DNA of 64,000 nucleotides from Siphlonurus alternatus (taxonomy: Eukaryota; Arthropoda; Insecta; Ephemeroptera; Siphlonuridae), in NCBI GenBank assembly GCA_949825025.1, contig OX463784.1, forward strand, positions 12,595,283 to 12,659,282, read 5' to 3'. The notes below the pieces were generated by a model. That model ran no database searches, was not told the DNA's origin, and saw nothing but the letters and a program-made list of their open reading frames with translations. Position 1 is the stretch's first letter; the number at the start of each line of letters is the position of its first letter. Shown here in pieces: positions 36,639 to 47,379 of the stretch. Position numbers and translations under genes: made by a program.

Positions 36639-37075
36639 AAAATTATGGGACAGGTGAATCGAATCGAAAAGAAACGAATCGAAAAGTAAACGAATCGAAA
36701 AATAAACGAATCGAAAAGTAAACGAATCGAAAAGTAAACGAATCGAAAGGGAAACGAATCGAAAAGTAAACGAATCGAAAAGTAAACGAATCGAAAAATT
36801 TATATAACCACGCCCTCGCCACGCCTCCTGGTGGGTTGAAATTTTAAAAACTGGCAACACTGTATAATTTTCGATTCGTTTCCTTTTCGATTCGTTTACT
36901 TTTCGATTCGTTTCCCTTTCGATTCGTTTATTTTTCGATTGGTTTACTTTTCGATTCGTTTCCTTTTCGATTCGTTTACTTTTCGATTCGTTTACCTTTC
37001 GATTCGTTTCCTTTTCTATTCATTTACTTTTCGATTCGTATATTTTCGATTCGTTTACCCGCTCCCAAAATTATG
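36639..37075. mobile_element. Foldback-type element with 16-bp subrepeat arms and 9-bp target duplication
   Basis: AAAATTATG occurs as a direct repeat at 36639-36647 and 37067-37075. Inside, the left arm (36656-36799) is about nine tandem copies of CGAATCGAAAAGTAAA. The right arm (36868-37056) is about twelve copies of the same unit in inverse orientation. A single-copy spacer of about 68 bp (36800-36867) separates them, containing CCACGCCCTCGCCACGCC and a CTCF-like GCCTCCTGGTGG. Long inverted repeats built of short tandem units with a 9-bp duplication match the Foldback (FB) element layout known from Drosophila. It encodes no protein; the 83-codon minus frame is repeat translation. Confidence 0.85.
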
Positions 37076-37079
37076 ATAG

Positions 37080-38330
37080 AAACATTAGAAACTTATGCTA
37101 AGTTAAATCGAGTACTATAAACATGACGAGAAAAAAACGAACAAAAACATGACGATGGTATAAACTTGTACTAATCTGTTGCTATGTAACAGATATATAA
37201 TAATAATGAGCACAAATTTTAGTTCAATATTTAATACCAGATTTAACCTCAGAGGAATTGTTTTTAGTTAATGCTGTTATATAATTATAAAGGCTTTTAT
37301 GAATTATCCTTTTAATGATATATTTTACATACATTATGTTACCATGATTACAACATAAAAAAAAGTTTCTTCACAATAATGTAGTTAATTAATTTTAATA
37401 AAATTGAAATTTCTTAATTAAGTTCAGACAGTAAATTATGTCATTTATTTCGATACCTGAGTTTTATATGATGTTTCCGTTAATTAAATATTTTTAACAT
37501 ACAAAAAGTAATTAAGTGATTAAGAGGTGTCATTAAAAATTTGCATGTATGAACTTGCGTTTTACATATAATATAATATAATTATCTCATATACAAGCAT
37601 GATAATGATATTATTAAAATGAATGTTTATATTTAATGAAGATCCCCTTGAAAAAACACCTTTTCCCACCTTCATAAAACGTCTTATTCTTTTAAAGGTT
37701 AGTCATCTAATTTTATGCAAATATCCACAATGTAGATTTAACGTTATAATGTTCCATCATAAAATTCATTACATCCTCGAACTATCTCGTAATGTTAATT
37801 AATATTAAAATGGCCCTTATGGACATAAATGAAAATTATACTTGAACTGTTACTAAAGGTAGGATGGCAAAGGGCGTATTACAATGATGTAATCTTACTC
37901 AATTACCCGCACACCTTTATATGTACAAACTCAGACATAAGTAGCTAAAATTTAGCACATATTAGCTCTTATATAGTCATAATGGTTTAAATTCTTTTCA
38001 TCGTATCCGTATTCGTATTATTTTATCAAGTACTATAACATTTAAGAACAGTGTTCCATGTTTGCTAATTTTTATAAATATTATAAAGACCTTATGGTTA
38101 GTTTAATAATATACTTTTAAAGTTTGACATGGGATATAAAAATGACAATTTAATTCCAAATCAAGAAATTACATTTAAACTGTAATTCATAAAATCAAAA
38201 TAAATAGTATTGCAAGAGCAACTTTCTATGTATTACTGCATACACCTCGTGACAGCATAAATATGTTATACTGCTCTATTTGTACTCGTAGACAGCAACG
38301 CAGTCTATGGAACTTTTGGGGACTCATTTG
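37080..38330. other. AT-rich presumed intron, nothing recognised
   Basis: No boundary or exon could be supported. Confidence 0.4.
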
Positions 38331-38335
38331 GGGGC

Positions 38336-38446
38336 GATTCACGGAGAAAGTTATCCAGGTTTCTCACTAACCACGGTTAACGCCAGCCTAATTTAATGAC
38401 GCTAAACGTGGTTAGTGAGAAACCTGGATAACTCTCTTTGTGAATC
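38336..38446. mobile_element. MITE family E, clean copy
   Basis: A 111-bp hairpin. The arms of about 49 nt (left GATTCACGGAGAAAGTTATC..., right the complement ending TGTGAATC) share CCAGGTTTCTCACTAACCAC and differ at about seven positions around a 13-nt loop. A diverged relative is at 25.3 kb. The fold is the size of a miRNA precursor, but nothing else indicates expression. Confidence 0.75.
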
Positions 38447-38676
38447 AGGTCCATTATGGCTATAGAGTGACTGCTCATCTTACTTCCCTCAAAATTTCAA
38501 ATTTGCGTCTCTTTCTTTGTCACTTGAAGCTTCAGCTCTACAAATCAATCAGGGATAACGTTGCAAAAACGGTTGTATACAAAAATAATGTTTATAAATA
38601 TTTATATTTTGATACATTCTTTTATTATAATGGTTGCTAATTGAGTTGTTTCTTATTATCTAAATGCCAAGGAGTT

Positions 38677-38954
38677 ACCCTGGTTGAAAAATTAAGTCTT
38701 CAACTAATCTTTTACACGTCTAAACCTAATCTTTTTACCTCTAAAACACATCTTATTTCCTCTTCACTCAAACTGAGGATGAAATGAAGACAATATAATA
38801 TTTCTAGCATTTTATGCTCAAGAAGAGGAAAAAATACGTAATCTCGTCTTTACCCCTCTTTTTTACCTCTAAAAAGATGAAAAATAAGGGAACGAAAGAC
38901 GAGAGGAGAGCTTAATAATAGCGAAGAAAAGATGAAATTTATTTCAACTCGGGT
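38677..38954. mobile_element. MITE family F, copy 1
   Basis: Ends are CCCTGGTTGAAAAATTA and TTTCAACTCGGG, flanked by TA on each side. The interior (TCTTTTACACGTCT, ACACATCTTATTTCC, GAGGATGAAATG, TACGTAATCTCGTC) is shared in the same order and orientation with 63544-63793. Confidence 0.75.
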
Positions 38955-39275
38955 ATATTGTCTATTATCCACATGAAAGCAACGTAAAAATCTCAACTTG
39001 ATACATAGCTAACAAAATAAAATGATAAGGTACCTTTGGCACAAAGAATTAAGTTGATATCAGATCTGAAAATAACTCTAAAGATGAAGATTTTAAATCG
39101 TTGTGAGCGAGTGATGACACACACATGGTGATGACATCATGAGAATGGTAGCCAAATAAATTTGTCACATCATGGTAACATTTTGGCCTGAAAACGGATG
39201 TCATTTCTTTGTGTTAAATAATGTAGAGGGATTAGTATTAATTTTTTCATATGTTGTCTTTTTTTAATGTAATTT

Positions 39276-39344
39276 TTTGTTGTTATGATTTCAGGTAAGT
39301 TCGACGCACGGTGGAATGTGTGCAGTGTAGCCAGATGTTGTGAG
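39276..39344 (+). other. Recursive-splice-like junction or 50-nt exon
   Basis: TTTTGTTGTTATGATTTCAG (39275-39294) is directly joined to GTAAGT (39295-39300), a perfect 3' splice site fused to a perfect 5' splice site as in recursive-splicing ratchet points of long introns. Read instead as an exon, 39295-39344 encodes KFDARWNVCSVARCCE up to TGTGAG|GTAGTG, a usable donor, in a frame needing one base before it. Either reading places a splice signal on the strand of the gene starting at 35326. Confidence 0.4.
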
Positions 39345-39802
39345 GTAGTGTCAATTTTGTATATTATATGATACGGGATAAAATGAGACAGTAAAAAAAA
39401 ATATACTGCGTATGTATTTTATTAGAAATTATTTGCGGGGTTTCTAGTTAGATATCTTTGCTCGAGTTGCGTAAAAAAAGTTAATATTTTTTTGTTATAA
39501 TATAAAGTGTTAAATTTTATGTTTTAAAATAAAAATTAGTTATTTAATTTATTATAATTATATTAAATAGTAACATATAGGTGAATTATTCGCAACTTAA
39601 ATTCTACATTTTACGTTGCAAGGATAAAAAGTATTAAAATTGTAATATGAAAAAATAGAACGTTCAGGAAAAAACACACGTTTGTGATATCACTGATATC
39701 TATAGAAATACATCAAATGATTAGCATATTAGTGATGAGGTACTAAAATTGTATCATCCAGAATATCAAGGGAACTATACAAAAAAATACTGCTCACTAC
39801 AC

Positions 39803-40031
39803 TACAGTCTAACAAGCCTTGCGAAATTTTATGCTTAAAAATTTCCGGAAGTGGTGCATTTTCTACTTTATTGTTGCGTTAAGACAGTCTTATGTTAAGT
39901 TTAGGTTAAGTGGTGTTATTTGAAGACCTACTTAATTTCACTTCCGATTACGATCTAAATAAAAGCGGAACTACTTAATTGACGTCACTTCCGGAATTTT
40001 TCAGACATCAACTCATGCTTGTTAAACTATA
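39803..40031. mobile_element. Mariner-like MITE (family M), copy 2
   Basis: TA then CAGTCTAACAAGC at the left; GCTTGTTAAACTA then TA at the right. Inner arms carry AAAATTTCCGGAAGTG and CACTTCCGGAATTTTTCAG. The interior shares CACTTCCGATTACGA and TAAATAAAAG with the 30.8-kb copy. Carries TGACGTCA at 39980-39987. Confidence 0.7.
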
Positions 40032-40200
40032 TACATGATCTTTCGATATTTTATCTCTTTCAAGCAGTCTTTAAAAAAATTGTTATTTCGAGCATTAAAG
40101 TCTCCAAAGTATAGAGGACATAAAGGACCAAGAGATGGAGCTGACGTCTGAAAATTTTGCTCTTTGCATCGAGGATACGGCAATGCCTATATAGCATGGG
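40032..40200 (-). pseudogene. Possible LINE endonuclease fragment (GDFNAR)
   Basis: The minus-strand frame reads APSLGPLCPLYFGDFNARNN, then NFFKDCLKEIKYRK, before stopping. GDFNA preceded by a hydrophobic strand is the signature of the apurinic/apyrimidinic endonuclease domain of non-LTR retrotransposons. Only this one motif supports the call, and the plus strand also has an open protein-like frame (ALKSPKYRGHKGPRDGADV). The 20-bp string TAGAGGACATAAAGGACCAA recurs near 59185, so the segment belongs to a dispersed repeat. Confidence 0.33.
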
Positions 40201-40204
40201 GAGA

Positions 40205-40250
40205 ATCACAAAAATTATCAAAAAAAAAAAAAAAAAAAGGAAAGAAAGAA
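40205..40250. repeat. A-rich run
   Basis: Eighteen A followed by a GGAAAG/AAAG purine tract. Could be a retroposon tail. Confidence 0.6.
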
Positions 40251-41063
40251 AGAAATCACTTACGAAGTTGGAATATTTTGTCCGAAAGTATTTGAGAACT
40301 AACTATGGTGTTGTCATTTCTGTAAAATTATGCTGTGGCTGCTGACAGAGCATTTACATGATTTTACAATGTTAATCATATACAGCAATCTTCGCCAGAC
40401 GTACGTAGTTCCAGCAGTCACCACTAGGTTCGCACTAACTTTATGACGCTAATATTATATTTCTACGAGATCCATTTCTTCTGCTCGGGACTGTAGCATC
40501 ATGATGCGTGATTCACGACATACTCTGATGGTACAGTGAACCAAAGAAGGAGCCTGCGTGTGCATTTAATCATCTCCAAGGTCACAATTTGTGTCACACC
40601 TTTTGGTGTGAGGCGTGGAAGTAAATATGGTAATAAGACTTTAGGAGGAAGATGAATATTATGTGTGGCCTTCAATTAGGAATGGTAATTTTATGAAAGT
40701 GAAATGGAAATGGAAATGACTAAATGACATACACTAAATTGAAATGTATATTAAGTTTATGTATAATTTTTGAATAGAATTCAAAAATTATAAATTTATT
40801 TTGGTGCATCAAATGTACGTTAATGCATTTTCATAATTTAAATTAGGCATGGTTTAAAAAAAAAAAGCATGAAAATTTAAGTATTCAAATTTATATTATT
40901 TTTATGCATGATTATATGTATAAGGAAGACATCAAAAGAATAAATTATATAGAAAATTGAGGCTGTTCCATTATATAATAAAATAAAATTGAATATTTAA
41001 CGCATGCATAATATACTGTATAGCTTACATGTATATACGATACTGTATTTATTTCAAATATAA

Positions 41064-41302
41064 TTGTTTCCGAAAAGCCGTGAAAGTACAATACATCAAA
41101 ATCAAAATTGTGTACATTTGAATGATCAGGATGCCCTCTTTTTCACCTTCAGTAGTTTGATGGCCAGTATAATTGATTTATTTTTACTAATAAGCACAAT
41201 ATTGCAGCATCGAGTTACTATCAACTTAACTTCAATAATATTACTTACTTACTCAATGAAGGGTATTTCCGTACGTTTTATATACCTTGGTTTACACATA
41301 GG
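41064..41302 (+). other. Unclear open frame, possible exon
   Basis: The plus-strand frame reads FPKSRESTIHQNQNCVHLND, then QDALFFTFSSLMASIIDLF, and continues into a hydrophobic stretch and then the MITE at 41303. It starts at TTG after a stop, so it would need a splice acceptor. Only a weak one (TTTCCGAAAAG) is seen, in a phase compatible with the exon ending at 35468. Low support. Confidence 0.18.
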
Positions 41303-41449
41303 AGGTCTGTTCGTGAACCCTGCTCGGAGCACACAGAGTAATACACCAGCTAAATCAGTGGAGAAAGTGAGTATATTAGTGCAAATTACGTAAGATTTTT
41401 GATCGTAAAATTGCTGAGAATACTTCGAGCAGGGTTTACGAACAAGTCT
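41303..41449. mobile_element. Short MITE with AGGTCTGTTCGTGAACCCTG ends
   Basis: A 147-bp element. The left end AGGTCTGTTCGTGAACCCTG is mirrored by CAGGGTTTACGAACAAGTCT at the right. The interior is unrelated and non-coding. Confidence 0.75.
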
Positions 41450-43030
41450 AATAAAACATCTTTATATTTTCTTCCCATTTTTTCGAGACTATATAACAAA
41501 ATATCTTTTACTCTTTATATACTTCTATGAAAAGTATAATTCTAAATTTTGTATATAATATTTAAATTTTTTGCATGACGATGTTGATTAGATTAGTGTC
41601 ATTATTTTTTGCTGCCACGTGAACTTTTTGCATGTCCTAATCTTCATCAACGGTCATCGTAGCCATCTCATCACCTTCCTTAGGTTAGACGTGATCAGCC
41701 TCGTGCAAGTTAATCGAGTGTCTGTCACATAATCCTTTAACCGTGACATCACAAACGTCGCTTTTATCATCTTAAAATATAGAAAATTGAGCTTTATTGA
41801 CCATAATCCAAGAAATAATTTAACTATATCTTCCCCGGGTTTTTACTTTTAAAGTTAACAGATGGTCATTGTCATCATTTTATATTATAAGGGTCATTAT
41901 TATATGTTATAACATTAAAAATTGGGTTTAGAGAAAGAGGAAGTGTTGTAAAGTTTGGCTAGAACTTATTGTTATTTTGTATCCGTGAACGAGTATGACT
42001 AATCCTTGTTAAAAAGCAAAAACAAAAATTCTTTAGTGGAGACTTGAGATTTTTAATATTTTTATTTAGTCCGTTATGATAAGCGTGCTGAAGTATTTGC
42101 AGATTGGTAAAGAAGTATAACATGTAATTTTTTTGGTTATGTGTATGTTTTATATTTAATTAAAATTTCATAATATTTATAGAATTATAAAACATTATTA
42201 ACTTTAAAATAATAATATCAATATAATATATACAAGTGAACTCGAATAAATATGAAGGGTTTCAGATTGTCAGAAAAGTGCATGAAGGTAAAAAAAAATT
42301 ATTTTTAAGTAATCAAAGTTTAGAATTTTAAGTTAAAAGTTAATTATTTTTTTCAGAGTAAATGTTTTGTGTCCTTCAATTATAAAATAGCTAACCAAGC
42401 ATGTAGTTATTGCAGATATAAACGATTATTTTTTTTTTCTTTATTTAAACTCATTAATTTGAACCTCATAATCAACGGTGATAAAAAATTATAATATATT
42501 TTAATAACATTGTTTAATGTCTTTCGTAAATATAAAAAATTATAATTTAATTTATTATTGATTTTCTTAATAAATATTAAAAATTTTATTAGATAAGATC
42601 TATTAAAATTTATTATAAAAAACATGATGAGAAAATATTAAAAAATTAAATTACAGTATTATTTATTATAACAAAGCTATTTATTTTTTTAAATGCAAAC
42701 ATACATTACTTTGTTCACATACACAATACATTACATACACCCTTGTTAGTTAGTTACTACACAGCAGGGTAAAATAACTTATATAATAGACTTCATCCGG
42801 TAAAATATATTATATAACATATGTCTGTATTCATATATAAAACAATAAACAGTTGTTAACATCTAATGACTATATAGTGATTGAAACAATGTATTCTTAT
42901 ACAATACAATAACCAATGCACGTCTTCTTGTATTATATCTCACGACCTTTCGATCTTCTGTTGTTATAAGTCCCGATATTCACCCACATGATCACATCAA
43001 GTAGGTCGATATAAGATTATACTTTTGTTG
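41450..43030. other. AT-rich presumed intron, nothing recognised
   Basis: A T-run near 42430 and TA-rich sequence. The 72-codon minus frame is Asn/Phe/Lys-rich and not gene-like. Confidence 0.4.
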
Positions 43031-43038
43031 CCAACAAC

Positions 43039-43235
43039 TATAGTCAAATTAATTTTATATATCCACCGGAAGTAAGACATTTTGACCTTCCTTTTTGTAT
43101 TTGCATTTTGAAATTTTTACTACAAAAGTATACTAATGTGTATACAAATTTTCAAGATTTAAACATGAATAAGACGATCAGAAATCTCTTACTTCCGGCT
43201 ACTTCCGGTGGGAATATTATATAAATTTGACTGTA
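43039..43235. mobile_element. Mariner-like MITE (family M), copy 3
   Basis: A 197-bp element between TA dinucleotides. The left end is TAGTCAAATTAATTTTATAT and the right end ATATAAATTTGACTG. Subterminal CCACCGGAAGTAAG and CTTCCGGTGGGAATATT form the inner inverted repeat. Confidence 0.75.
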
Positions 43236-44058
43236 TGTGTAAGCTCGTCTTGAAAAGTGTCGTTTGAAATGTTTTTTACTACTTCTTATAGTTTTATTGT
43301 ATAGGAAGGATAGGTATTTTTTATATAAATTTATTGTCAATGCAAATTTTATTACGGTATTATACATGAGTCGATACAATGTTAAATTGAAAAAAATCGG
43401 TGTAGTGATATATATTTTGCAATAGTTATGAAAAAACAGTATACAATGCATTTTGAATTTGATGAATATAAGTTTTTTTTTGTAAATTTGAATTGGGTGA
43501 AATGGGCAAATCCAAAATTTTGTCATGTCACCAAATATTTAAAGAGATTTTAAAAAGTTTTAAATTAACACGTATTTTTATGGTAACAGCTGATTTATAC
43601 TAATACATATTCATATTTATGGGCAATGACTGCTTGGCTCTCATATATACCCGAATTCAATACATGCCTTTAATGTAAGTAATGTTCATTGGCAATTAAA
43701 ATATGATTGTTTGTTTTTGTAATTTTCAGGTACTTACAATTTAATTATTTCATTATTATACTATTGTTGTACTGTTTTATATATAACGTTAAGAAATAAA
43801 GGTGACGAAAAAACTTTAACACTTCAAAGAATTAAGAATTCCTTGACAATTAATGAAATCATTTTGTAATCACTTAGCTGCCGCTAGAATCACCAAATTT
43901 GTTGTTTATTTATTTTAAGACTGACAATATTTAATCTACCGGACTTTTAGAGAAAATTCAAGACCACTGTTAAAGAATTTTGAAGGGGAATAATAGAAGT
44001 GGCTACTTTTTCGTACTTTTTCGTCTATCAGTTTTCAGAAATAATACAGAATATTACT

Positions 44059-44470
44059 TTTATTGTATTTATTTATTTATTAAATCTTTCATAGGCTGAA
44101 AATACAATAAAAGATAGAAACATGTGAGCCTATGGGGCAAATAGAAACGGCTGCTGAAACAACCAAATCACTATACAGTGTCTATTCACCTAATTAAACA
44201 AGAACATGGAAAAGCAGAAATATATACAATATATACAAAAATAAAACCAATAAAAAGCAAAAACAATTAGACTGCCCAGTAGAATTACATAAAATTTAGA
44301 AATTAATTACATATCAAAAGGGAGAGGCATTGAATTAAACATCTTAGCAGCACGCGGGAAATAAGAAGTAGCATATGCGACACTATTATAACAAGAATCT
44401 CTCATTGTTAAAAACAGTTCGCGATTTGGCAAGAGCTTTTTAGCTTTTAAAGTTAGTTTAAAATATTATA
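44059..44470 (-). mobile_element. 5'-truncated non-LTR retrotransposon, 3' end
   Basis: On the minus strand, the end of an ORF (44465-44307), about 220 bp of 3' UTR and a tail AATAAATAAATAAATACAAT follow in order. Upstream of 44466 the frame is closed, so the copy is a typical short, dead-on-arrival insertion. Coding end, UTR and tetranucleotide tail together identify a CR1/L2/Jockey-type LINE. Confidence 0.75.
44307..44465 (-). pseudogene. C-terminal end of LINE ORF2
   Basis: 52 codons before TAA read LPNRELFLTMRDSCYNS, then VAYATSYFPRAAKMFNSMPL, ending PFDM. The pattern, an Arg/Tyr segment followed by YFPRAAKMFNSMP, matches the conserved extreme C-terminus of LINE reverse transcriptase ORFs (usually ...R.IRLWNSLP). 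The catalytic reverse transcriptase and endonuclease domains are absent. The start at 44465 is simply where the frame opens after truncation. Confidence 0.65.
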
Positions 44471-44652
44471 AAATTGGTACTTAAGTAATTAAAAACATTA
44501 AGTTATTATTATTTTGCTGATTGTTAAAAGTACGAATTATAAGATTTTTATCTATTTTTCAATAATTGTATTTAAAAATATATTTTTTAATCTAAAATAT
44601 CCTGTCAATTATTAAATAACCGTACGTTTTCACCAAAAACTGTTTTTTTCTT

Positions 44653-45045
44653 TTAAGGTAGAGATAACGTCGAACAGCTGTTCGACGTAATCCCCTTTGA
44701 TTAACATGTAAACCTTAGCAAATTGACAAAAATTCTGAAATTTTTTTGAGAGGCAGATATTAGTGCCTAAAAGCCATAGCAAAAGTTTCAAAAACATTTA
44801 ACGAGCCGATTTTTTTAAATTAATTTTTTAGTTTGGCTCTCCATGGGAAAGTCCTATGCTGAAAATTAAAAAAATTAATTAAAAAAAATCGGCTCGTTAA
44901 ATCGTTTTGAAATTTTTTCTATGGCTTTTAGGCACTAATATCTGCCTCTCAAAAATATTTCAGAATTTTTGTCAATTTGCTAAGGTTTACATGTTAATCA
45001 AAGGGCATTACGTCGATCAGCTGTTCGGCGTTATCTCTACCTTAA
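44653..45045. mobile_element. TTAA-flanked palindromic MITE (family C), copy 2, different interior
   Basis: A 393-bp near-perfect palindrome with the same ends as copies 1 and 3 (TTAAGGTAGAGATAAC) but an unrelated interior (GATTAACATGTAAACC, GAGAGGCAGATATTAGTGCC, AATCGGCTCGTTAAA). The left subterminal region contains the perfect palindrome GTCGAACAGCTGTTCGAC. Confidence 0.85.
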
Positions 45046-45829
45046 GTGTTTGGTATTTTAATGCTTATTTAAACTTCTAAATTAAATATAGTGAAATTTT
45101 ACTTTTTGTTTCTATGATATTCCATCGACATGTGAAAGAAAATCTATACATGATGGGAACTATTGAAATTTGCACACAAAAAAACTTTTTATATCATTTT
45201 TTTTTTTTCCTTATGTAATTTCGTTTTCATCATACTTTTCCCTAACTATAAAATCCTGTTATAATATTATATGCAATGTAATGCCATAATAACGATATAA
45301 AAAACTTACAGTATAAGAATTCAATATAATCAGGAAAAGTATTTCTTATAACTTTATACGTTTGTATAAAGAAAATCATGGTTAAAATTTTTGATACCGT
45401 ATAACACCCTTGTGATAAAAAAATATATTATTCATTAAATTTTGTGTCAGCATTATATGCGTTTAAATAAGCGTGAAATTTTTTGAAAAAAGTCAACAAG
45501 AATATAATTTGAAATGCGTAAAATTTACACGCATATTTTTGTTACTAAAATTTAATATAGCTATTTTATTGAAGATACTTTACTATATTTTTTTTAGTAT
45601 ATTGATGTTGTAAAAAATATTTATAAATAATGAAAGTAATCGTTCAATGATCTTTTAAAATTTAATTCGCATGACTTTACTGTGAGAATATGCTGTAATT
45701 TTTTTATACTTTCTTGTATTGTTTAGTTTTATTCGCTTCTTCAGGACTTTGTCTTAAAAGTTGGTGCTATAATACCAGTATATTTTGTCTATACTTATTG
45801 CATTCCCTGTAAGATTTTTTTTAAATAGC

Positions 45830-46030
45830 AAATTTGGACAGACGACCTTCGACAGTTCACTGTAAATTTTTTTCGATTTTTTTTTTTTTTTTAACCTCCT
45901 TCCTTAAAATCGACGCCTGTCCTTATGCTTTTGTGACTATATGACGTCACAGCGTTTTGAACAGTACGATTTTAATGGTGTTAAAGATTAAATAATATCT
46001 AATTAAAGATTAACAGTACACATAACTCAA
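45830..46030 (+). repeat. Repeat family B, copy 3
   Basis: TTGTGACTATATGACGTCAC, then AGCGTTTTGAACAG and TTTTAATGGTGTTAAAGA, align with the copies at 17.8 and 20.3 kb. Full TGACGTCA at 45942-45949. Confidence 0.5.
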
Positions 46031-46992
46031 GGTCCTCTATATAGATCCAAATTTGCATTTAAATATTTTATGCAAGTTCATTAAAATAAAGGAGATCTTA
46101 ATATTCATTCATATTTATTAATTGCCAGCTATATAATAGTTCACTATGTATTTCGTATATAAGGCGCTTAGTAAATTCTGTGCAACGTCATAGAACATAG
46201 AACTATAGTAACATTTTAATTTTTTTACCAATTATTCGTCACGTATTTTAATCGCCTTCAAAGTGACTGGAATCGTTAATAAAAAATATAAAAACTGAGG
46301 AAACTACATTATATTGGCCGTTGTAGTAACAAAAATGTGAAGTTTTTTTGATATTGCTAAACAACGACCAATTAATTAAATAGTCCAATGTAATGCTATG
46401 TCGTATTATCAGGTAATCTGAATATATTTAACGAATTAATGTATTTTTTTATTTGATCTTTTGAAAGATTAAGTTACTTACATAGTAAAATATAACGAGT
46501 AAATACCACTAGAATAGTTGATGAAATATAAAATGTTTAAAATATTTTCTAATAGTCGCAAAAATCTTTATGGAAACAGAAAAATTTCAAATTTAAGACA
46601 TCAACATAAATCTTCGACTTTACTACTACGTGTGTCACTTGATTGCATCATTTTTATGGTTGTTTTCAGGTACTTAAAATGAAATAATTTCCCGAGTTAA
46701 CGGGGTGTAACGGAGACGTTAAAAACGAGTCATTTGCTGGGTGGTATAATCGTTAGGATTGTAAAAATCAGATAAATATAAAACATAAAACCATAGTACT
46801 GTGCAAGGTATTTGTAATACTGTTTTGTGTTAATGCACAAATATTGTAATTAATAGCATTATTAACTTTATAATACATTAAAGAAAGGAAACATTTTTGG
46901 GTAAATTACTACTACATATATATCAGTAGCAACAATTTTTTCCACAGCCTCAGTTAAAATTATGAATAAATGTACATCTTTACACTATATAA

Positions 46993-47163
46993 CTAAATAC
47001 ACAAAATCTTTCGGGTGTCGCAAATGTTACATTTACTGGAGCTGCAGCTGTAATTGAAAGTGACAAAAGATATTCGCGGATTCGTAATTTTAAAAGGGAG
47101 GTGAGAAGAGAGGCTTCAAATGTTCCCCGACAGGAAAATTTTCTCCATATGCCACCATGGTAG
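46993..47163 (+). CDS. Candidate terminal exon (56 codons), unknown protein
   Basis: A plus-strand open frame ends in TAG. It reads NLSGVANVTFTGAAAVIESD, then KRYSRIRNFKREVRREASN, then VPRQENFLHMPPW. The Arg/Glu-rich, Asn-poor translation in a locally GC-richer stretch is clearly unlike chance. Possible acceptors are ...ATTTACTGGAG (47041) or ...GAGCTGCAG (47047), both with modest pyrimidine tracts, so the true 5' limit is uncertain. It lies on the same strand as the first exon at 35326 and 12 kb downstream, and may be the end of that gene. No family recognised. Confidence 0.45.
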   Translation, partial: LNTQNLSGVANVTFTGAAAVIESDKRYSRIRNFKREVRREASNVPRQENFLHMPPW

Positions 47164-47290
47164 AAAATTTGATTTTTTTTTCTCGCTAACTATTAAAGCT
47201 ATTAATTTGAAACCATCATTTTTCTATTCTATTTCAGTAAATAATTACATGATATTGTACCAGCCAGGGTTATAATCTACTACCCCCCCA

Positions 47291-47372
47291 CCCCACCATT
47301 AAGGGATTGATTGGTTGTTATTTTGGGGCAATTGACACATTTTGGTCATGTATGCCCCCCCACCATTTAAGG
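47291..47372 (+). mobile_element. 53-bp mini element, copy 3, with 14/15-bp target duplication
   Basis: CCCCACCATTAAGG (47291-47304) and CCCCACCATTTAAGG (47358-47372) flank GATTGATTGGTTGTTATTTT...GGTCATGTATGCCC. The duplication differs by one T, so this copy is slightly older than the one at 23.6 kb. Confidence 0.82.
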
Positions 47373-47379
47373 ATGTTCT

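Noticed and set aside
36609..36860. 83-codon minus-strand frame rich in Ser, Phe and Arg
   Set aside because: Translation of the foldback element's 16-bp subrepeats.
38336..38446. Pre-miRNA-like hairpin
   Set aside because: It has the right size, but a related copy at 25.3 kb and inverted-repeat symmetry to the very ends point to a MITE; no evidence for expression.
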